64,000 nt of DNA from the NCBI GenBank assembly GCA_964447275.1, contig CAYURI010000001.1, forward strand, positions 61,323 through 125,322. The letters run 5' to 3'. How positions within the stretch are numbered: the stretch's first letter is position 1; each line of letters opens with the position of its first letter. This DNA comes from DAOSVX01 sp964447275. GTDB lineage: Bacteria > Bacillota_I > Bacilli_A > RF39 > UBA660. Made by a program: the position numbers and the translations under genes. The notes beneath the pieces were generated by a model that was given only the letters and a program-made list of their open reading frames with translations, made no database searches and had not been told where the DNA came from. Of the stretch, positions 60,135 to 64,000 are shown piece by piece.

Positions 60135-61120
60135 GCTGGTTGATATTTTAATTCTTTTACTCCCTTATCTGTATAAGAATTTAAAAAAGTAATAAACTCC
60201 TCGCATCTGTCTTGCTCACTTTTAAAAACCTCTTTTGTTTTAGGCTCTTTTATATCACCAGTTATTCTATCTAAATACTCATAATCTTCATAAAGCTTCC
60301 TCGTGAAAGTTCCTACTAAAGGTTTTTCAAAAGGGTTTTTATTTTCATAACTAATTAATAAACTCCCAAAAACTTTTAATGATTGTATTTCTTCCCACTC
60401 ACTAAGTAAAGCATTACCCTCTTGGGCCATAAAATGTCTTACGTTAATTGTTTTACTAGCCATTTCTTCACTTGCATAGGAATGCAAAATTTTAAAAATA
60501 TCAAAGACATCGGTAATAGAATGTTCAGTTAACAAACTAGCCAAGATAGCTTCTTCATTAAATAGCATCTTTTTGTTTTTTTGATTCTTGCCCATGGTTA
60601 TTTCATTTAAATAGCCATAACCCCTTATTCTAGCCACAAAACCATTTGAGTTAAAGCTTCTTGTTAAACTCCTGTTTTCATTTTGAATTGTTATTGTCAT
60701 TAAGTCAATTAATAAGCCCTTTTTACCCATATTGTCACAAACATATTCTTTTATTAAAGATCCATGTTTAACAATTATCATTGGATGTGAATCTCTATCA
60801 ACTCTTTTTACCAATTGTACTTCTAATTTCCCTTCACCGGTTAAAATAGTAAAAGATAAATTAGCTGGATTAGCATTCGTAATTATAGTGCTTTTAACAT
60901 CATTTAAAAAATAAAACAAAAACGATGCCAAAGTATCAAATCCTTTTGTGTTCCATGTTTCAAGATAGCTGATGAAATCAACTCTTTCATCATATCTTTT
61001 TCGCTTATCTTTATTGAACCAAAGAATTGGCTCTTCAATCTCACCAAAAACATCTTCTCCTAAGACTAAAGGGCTTTTGATTAAATTGCTTTTACTATCA
61101 ATTTTGCTATATATTTCCAT
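60128..61120 (-). CDS. Unknown family, paralogue 3
   Basis: I do not recognise this 330-residue soluble protein. It lacks a signal peptide and membrane helices. Parts match the two upstream genes: GFDTLASFLFYFL corresponds to GLRVLASFLSYIE of paralogue 2. The beta segment LTRSFNSNGFVARI matches ISRFLDSSFCITF, and NEEAILASLLTEHSITDVFDIFKIL matches DEESVFRNISDLETLYDIPRVCAAL. The C-terminus has a charged helix. It starts 9 bp after paralogue 2 with AGGAG before the ATG. Function is unknown. Confidence 0.7.
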   Translation of the reverse strand: MEIYSKIDSKSNLIKSPLVLGEDVFGEIEEPILWFNKDKRKRYDERVDFISYLETWNTKGFDTLASFLFYFLNDVKSTIITNANPANLSFTILTGEGKLEVQLVKRVDRDSHPMIIVKHGSLIKEYVCDNMGKKGLLIDLMTITIQNENRSLTRSFNSNGFVARIRGYGYLNEITMGKNQKNKKMLFNEEAILASLLTEHSITDVFDIFKILHSYASEEMASKTINVRHFMAQEGNALLSEWEEIQSLKVFGSLLISYENKNPFEKPLVGTFTRKLYEDYEYLDRITGDIKEPKTKEVFKSEQDRCEEFITFLNSYTDKGVKELKYQPAE

Positions 61121-61129
61121 AGCTCTCTC

Positions 61130-62104
61130 CTATTCTAAAACTTTTTGTAATTTTTTATTTAATTCTGAAGTCTGAAGTTTATGTTCATCCATAAAGCTTC
61201 CTACTTCTTCTTGAACTGCTATTTTGCCTTCTTCAGTTAACCAGTAAGTTTCATAATCTATTTTGTATTCTCCATCTACTAAAGTTGCTGTTATTATAAC
61301 TATACTACCATTTTGAAAGCATTTTTTCATTTTATAGCTAATTAAAACACCATCTTTTATTTTAGCAACAAATCCTTCTTTGCATGAATATTCATCTTCT
61401 TCATCATAATTACTTAGCTCAATAATATTGCCTAGCATCTGTTGCCCAGTATTATGATATAAAGCTGCACAGACTCTTGGAATATCATAAAGCGTTTCTA
61501 AATCACTAATATTTCTAAATACACTTTCTTCATCATGTAATACAAAATGTTTAACTGGTTTAGAAATGATTTCTTCATTATTACTTGAAAACTTTAATAA
61601 GTTATTAGTATTACTACTATTATCAATAAAAACTGTTAAGTGTTCATCCTTTTCTGCTCTATCAAAAAAAGTTATACAAAAAGAACTATCTAAAAATCTT
61701 GATATTATTGTGCTTCCCTCAGTATAACTATAAGAAGTTAAACTAACAAGAACTGAGCTATAGCCTGGACAATCTACACATTGAAAAGTGCGAGCTATAT
61801 CAGCTGTCCTTAAAGTTACAGTTGAGCTTTTTAATTCATCTGTGCCAATTTCAACTTCAATAAGCTCTCCATGAATATCTTGACACATAAATCCTTTTTT
61901 ATTAGATCTTTCTTTTAAAACAACAATTGTTCTAGGCATCTTTTCTATATATGATAAAAAAGAAGCTAATACTCTAAGCCCATTAAAGCCATTCCATTTT
62001 TTAATCATAGCTATGCATTCATTAGATAACCCTGAAATCATTGATTTTGGTAAAAAACACCAACTCACAAAATTCTCTCTACTTGTAACTTTTGTATATT
62101 CCAT
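61130..62104 (-). CDS. Unknown family, paralogue 2
   Basis: This 324-residue soluble protein is not recognised. The middle is predicted to be beta-rich (VLVSLTSYSYTEGSTIISRFLDSSFCITFF). The helix DEESVFRNISDLETLYDIPRVCAALYHN aligns with DEENLLKELASLENVFDPERIWSLFKRN of paralogue 1, the clearest link in the set. Three cysteines are noticeable (SWCF, QCVDC). AAGGAG lies 7 nt before the ATG. It is the middle gene of a three-gene transcript. Confidence 0.7.
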   Translation of the reverse strand: MEYTKVTSRENFVSWCFLPKSMISGLSNECIAMIKKWNGFNGLRVLASFLSYIEKMPRTIVVLKERSNKKGFMCQDIHGELIEVEIGTDELKSSTVTLRTADIARTFQCVDCPGYSSVLVSLTSYSYTEGSTIISRFLDSSFCITFFDRAEKDEHLTVFIDNSSNTNNLLKFSSNNEEIISKPVKHFVLHDEESVFRNISDLETLYDIPRVCAALYHNTGQQMLGNIIELSNYDEEDEYSCKEGFVAKIKDGVLISYKMKKCFQNGSIVIITATLVDGEYKIDYETYWLTEEGKIAVQEEVGSFMDEHKLQTSELNKKLQKVLE

Positions 62105-62129
62105 AGTAAATCTCCTTAATCTAATTTAT

Positions 62130-62969
62130 TTAAACTGTTTCTTCATCCTTGTTATATAACGCACGGATTCTTCTTTCGCTTTCTGCCTCTTGACAATCAT
62201 GCTTCTCCGCCATACTAAAATATGTCGTTTTTTCCCCACCTGTTATATTAACTCCACCAAAAAATTTTCTCCTTGGCTCGGTAGAGCGTTTGTCATTTAA
62301 TATTTTGAAAAATTCCATCTGAAAAGAAGCGCCAACTGTTTTAATTTGTATATTTCTTTTAAATAGGCTCCAAATCCTTTCTGGGTCAAATACATTTTCT
62401 AAAGATGCCAATTCTTTTAAAAGGTTTTCCTCATCAGGCAGGATAAAGTTTTCTCCTAAATCGGTTTTTGGTCTTTTAATTTTTATTTCTACTCTAGATG
62501 TTCCTTTATCTAAATTAATAAAAAGTTCATCATTGCTAAGCCTTCTAAAGATTATGGTATTATTATAATCTTCACCATATTCAATATATACCGTTTTTAA
62601 CCTTAGATAAAGTTTATTAATACTAGATGCATACGCAATTTCATAAATCTTGTTTTGATAATTTTTACTAACAGCAATAGCTGGTAAAAGTGCGTCTTTA
62701 GAAGCTGGATACAATCTTATTGTTAACGGCTCATCATTAATGTTAGAACAACTAAAACAAAGTTTATTAGGACTAACATAACGCGCTTCCACCAAGCCGC
62801 TTAAATCTTCAATTTCACCTAAAGATGCTTCTATTAAGTACCTTGAATTAGGATCCCAACGTAATTGAGCATTACTTATAAAATTTAATCCTAATCCGCT
62901 AATCTTTGGTAATAAAAGGCTATCTCCATTAATTAAATTTGGTTGTTGATCCATACTTGTATATAACAT
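62130..62969 (-). CDS. Unknown family, paralogue 1
   Basis: This 279-residue soluble protein is not recognised. The beta-rich first part includes LRLKTVYIEYGEDYNNTIIFRRLSNDELFINL, and the helical part DEENLLKELASLENVFDPERIWSLFKRN is shared with the next gene. The C-terminus (GGEKTTYFSMAEKHDCQEAESERRIRALYN) is its own. It heads the operon, with a TTGACT/TAGAAT promoter and AGGAGG before the ATG. No active-site-like motif stands out. Confidence 0.7.
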   Translation of the reverse strand: MLYTSMDQQPNLINGDSLLLPKISGLGLNFISNAQLRWDPNSRYLIEASLGEIEDLSGLVEARYVSPNKLCFSCSNINDEPLTIRLYPASKDALLPAIAVSKNYQNKIYEIAYASSINKLYLRLKTVYIEYGEDYNNTIIFRRLSNDELFINLDKGTSRVEIKIKRPKTDLGENFILPDEENLLKELASLENVFDPERIWSLFKRNIQIKTVGASFQMEFFKILNDKRSTEPRRKFFGGVNITGGEKTTYFSMAEKHDCQEAESERRIRALYNKDEETV

Positions 62970-62995
62970 AAAGCCTCCTAAAACTTTTACGTTAT

Positions 62996-63024
62996 ATTCT
63001 ATACGAGGTTTCTTTTTTAGTCAA
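62996..63024 (-). promoter_or_regulatory. Promoter of the three-gene unknown family
   Basis: Minus-strand TTGACT (63019-63024), a 17-bp spacer and TAGAAT (62996-63001), starting at the tail of the preceding terminator. Confidence 0.75.
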
Positions 63025-63050
63025 TAAAAAAGTCAGCATTTACTGACTTT
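63025..63050 (-). terminator. Terminator of the dCTP deaminase-like gene
   Basis: AAAGTCAG and CTGACTTT form an 8-bp stem with a 6-nt loop and a T-run on the minus strand. Confidence 0.88.
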
Positions 63051-63056
63051 ATTTTA

Positions 63057-63850
63057 TTATTCAGAATAATCTTTCGTAATTTCTTCAACTAATTTAAATC
63101 TTTGCGTTTGACCAGTAATATTCCCTTTTCTAGTTGGGGAAATTCTTTCAAAAAACATCTTTGCTGGTCTTACCCAGAAAGCAGTATCATCTCTTGGATA
63201 TAAAGCTCGATATTCAACAAGATCTTCTTCTGTCTCTGAATCTTTGCTAATGTTTTCAATAAAATAATAATTCCCTTTAAAGTGTCTTACTACTTTACCA
63301 ATATAATCATTATATATTTTTGAACCCTCTTTACCATCTTCGTTTTGATAAGATTGGCTAGTTTGATTTTCATATAATAAATGTGGTGCTACATCACTTT
63401 CTAATTCTTCAAATATTACTTGACCAATTTTAAGTCCTGGAGTAATACGATATGAATTAGCTGATGAATTATATAGTAAATAATTTATATCCCACTATAA
63501 CCGGTATTAATATGTTGAATATTAGTTAAAATACCCAATCTGGTTAAAGAAGTTCTTGGTCTTATATGAGCTGTCATATTATGAGGCATATTGATTTTTT
63601 CATTTAAAACAATTAAAACACTTTTATTTGGTTTTAAAGTATAACCATCAGAGAAATCAACTGATTTATACATTTTCTCAATAGTTTCTTTATCATCTAA
63701 ATCAATTGCTTTTAAAACTGGTTTAAATTCTAATAATTGGTTACTAGCTGTAACATCATAAGAAACTGAAGAAATATTTTCTAAATTGTAATTTTCAATT
63801 AGATGTTCTTCAGTAATTAATTTTTTTATTCTGTCCCCGTTTATTATCAT
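63057..63850 (-). pseudogene. dCTP deaminase/dUTPase-like gene with a frameshift
   Basis: The first part (to the TAA at 63485) has IRPRTSLTRLGI and HINTGYSG, the conserved core of the dCTP deaminase/dUTPase superfamily, which makes or sanitises dUMP precursors. After GYSG the reading continues only in another frame: INYLLYNSSANSYRITPGLKIGQVIFEEL, the expected second half, to a stop at 63057. The total length, 794 nt, is one short of 265 codons. The break is at a GGG run (63491-63493), where one lost G would explain it. It may be a real mutation or an assembly error. AGGAGGG precedes the ATG. Confidence 0.78.
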
Positions 63851-63874
63851 ACAAAACCCTCCTAAAACACAATT

Positions 63875-63903
63875 AGTCTATCATAAGTTTATTTTTTTGG
63901 CAA
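63875..63903 (-). promoter_or_regulatory. Promoter of the dCTP deaminase-like gene
   Basis: Minus-strand TTGCCA (63898-63903), a 17-bp spacer and TAGACT (63875-63880). Confidence 0.5.
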
Positions 63904-63910
63904 TCCTAAA

Positions 63911-63942
63911 AAAAATAAAAAAAATCAGTAATTACTGATTTT
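63911..63942 (-). terminator. Terminator after the tRNA
   Basis: A perfect 22-bp palindrome (63921-63942) is followed by T-rich sequence on the minus strand, just downstream of the tRNA. Confidence 0.8.
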
Positions 63943-63950
63943 ATTTCTTA

Positions 63951-64000
63951 TGGTAGCGACAGAGAGATTTGAACTCCCGACCTACCGGGTATGAACCGGA
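63951..64000 (-). tRNA. tRNA with CAT anticodon (Met or Ile2), 3' part
   Basis: The minus strand reads anticodon loop TTCATAC flanked by CCGG arms, variable loop AGGTC, T-arm GGGAG-TTCAAAT-CTCTC, acceptor TGTCGCT, A73 and an encoded CCA. The 5' part (acceptor, D-arm) is beyond the window. CAT may be elongator Met, initiator or lysidine-modified Ile. The stem lacks the GGG/CCC of initiators, which makes fMet unlikely. Confidence 0.92.

Noticed and set aside
63485..63500. Programmed -1 frameshifting in the dCTP deaminase-like gene
   Set aside because: No slippery heptamer or following stem-loop is seen; a lost G in a G-run is simpler.
1..64000. Mollicute genetic code 4
   Set aside because: TGA ends a gene (for example at 5879), Trp is TGG, and wall-synthesis genes such as murE, ftsA and srtB are present.

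Overview
The window looks like part of a compact, AT-rich genome of an uncultivated gut Bacilli lineage (RF39/Erysipelotrichia-like; the clade is an inference). TGA is a stop codon (for example at the end of the gene at 5879) and Trp is TGG, so this is not the Mycoplasma code. A walled Bacilli cell is indicated by MurE with a DNPR (meso-DAP) motif, DnaB/DnaI primosome loaders, LexA with a CGAAC-type box, a sortase B, a T-box thrS leader and an L20-type infC leader. Almost every gene is on the minus strand; only lexA and murE are on plus.

Layout. 1-375 is the 5' part of nfo. 441-1377 holds two pseudopilin-like genes. 1435-5838 is parC-parE. 5879-8242 holds small membrane, HD-GYP and PH-domain genes. 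8344-15573 is a 2409-residue secreted repeat protein ending in a von Willebrand A domain. 15742-19293 holds a MerR regulator, signal peptidase I, a YneF-like protein, sortase B and its probable NPETS substrate. 19369-22557 holds transketolase and an MGDG-synthase-type glycosyltransferase. 22599-24905 is the SOS switch (a small membrane protein divergent from lexA) followed by murE. 24913-29931 holds a rhomboid protease, an RluD-type pseudouridine synthase, lspA and a HEANH metallopeptidase-like protein.

29974-49820 is a surface-polysaccharide locus: a Wzm/Wzt exporter, CapE- and CapF-like sugar-nucleotide enzymes, seven glycosyltransferase genes, two GT-C-like membrane proteins, an EmrE-like flippase, a DUF2304 protein, a polyprenyl-phosphate glycosyltransferase, a radical SAM protein and an acyltransferase. 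An ORF6N gene interrupts it. 49875-53164 holds a membrane protein, ftsZ and ftsA. 53247-54098 is a DinD-like gene. 54196-55609 is infC-rpmI-rplT with its leader. 55634-57842 is T-box, small ORF and thrS. 57872-60059 is dnaB-dnaI. 60128-62969 holds three related genes of an unrecognised family. 63057-63850 is a frameshifted dCTP deaminase/dUTPase-like gene, and the window ends in a CAT-anticodon tRNA.

Two patterns cut across these regions. First, intergenic DNA is very compact: terminators run directly into the next promoter, often TGnTATAAT followed within about 10 nt by GGTGAT and ATG. Second, long palindromes sit inside or beside the two phage-antirepressor-type genes (ORF6N and DinD-like). 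No stretch longer than 300 bases lacks a gene; the largest gap, 57616-57871, is filled by the T-box leader. Family assignments are by motif recognition only; no database search was possible.
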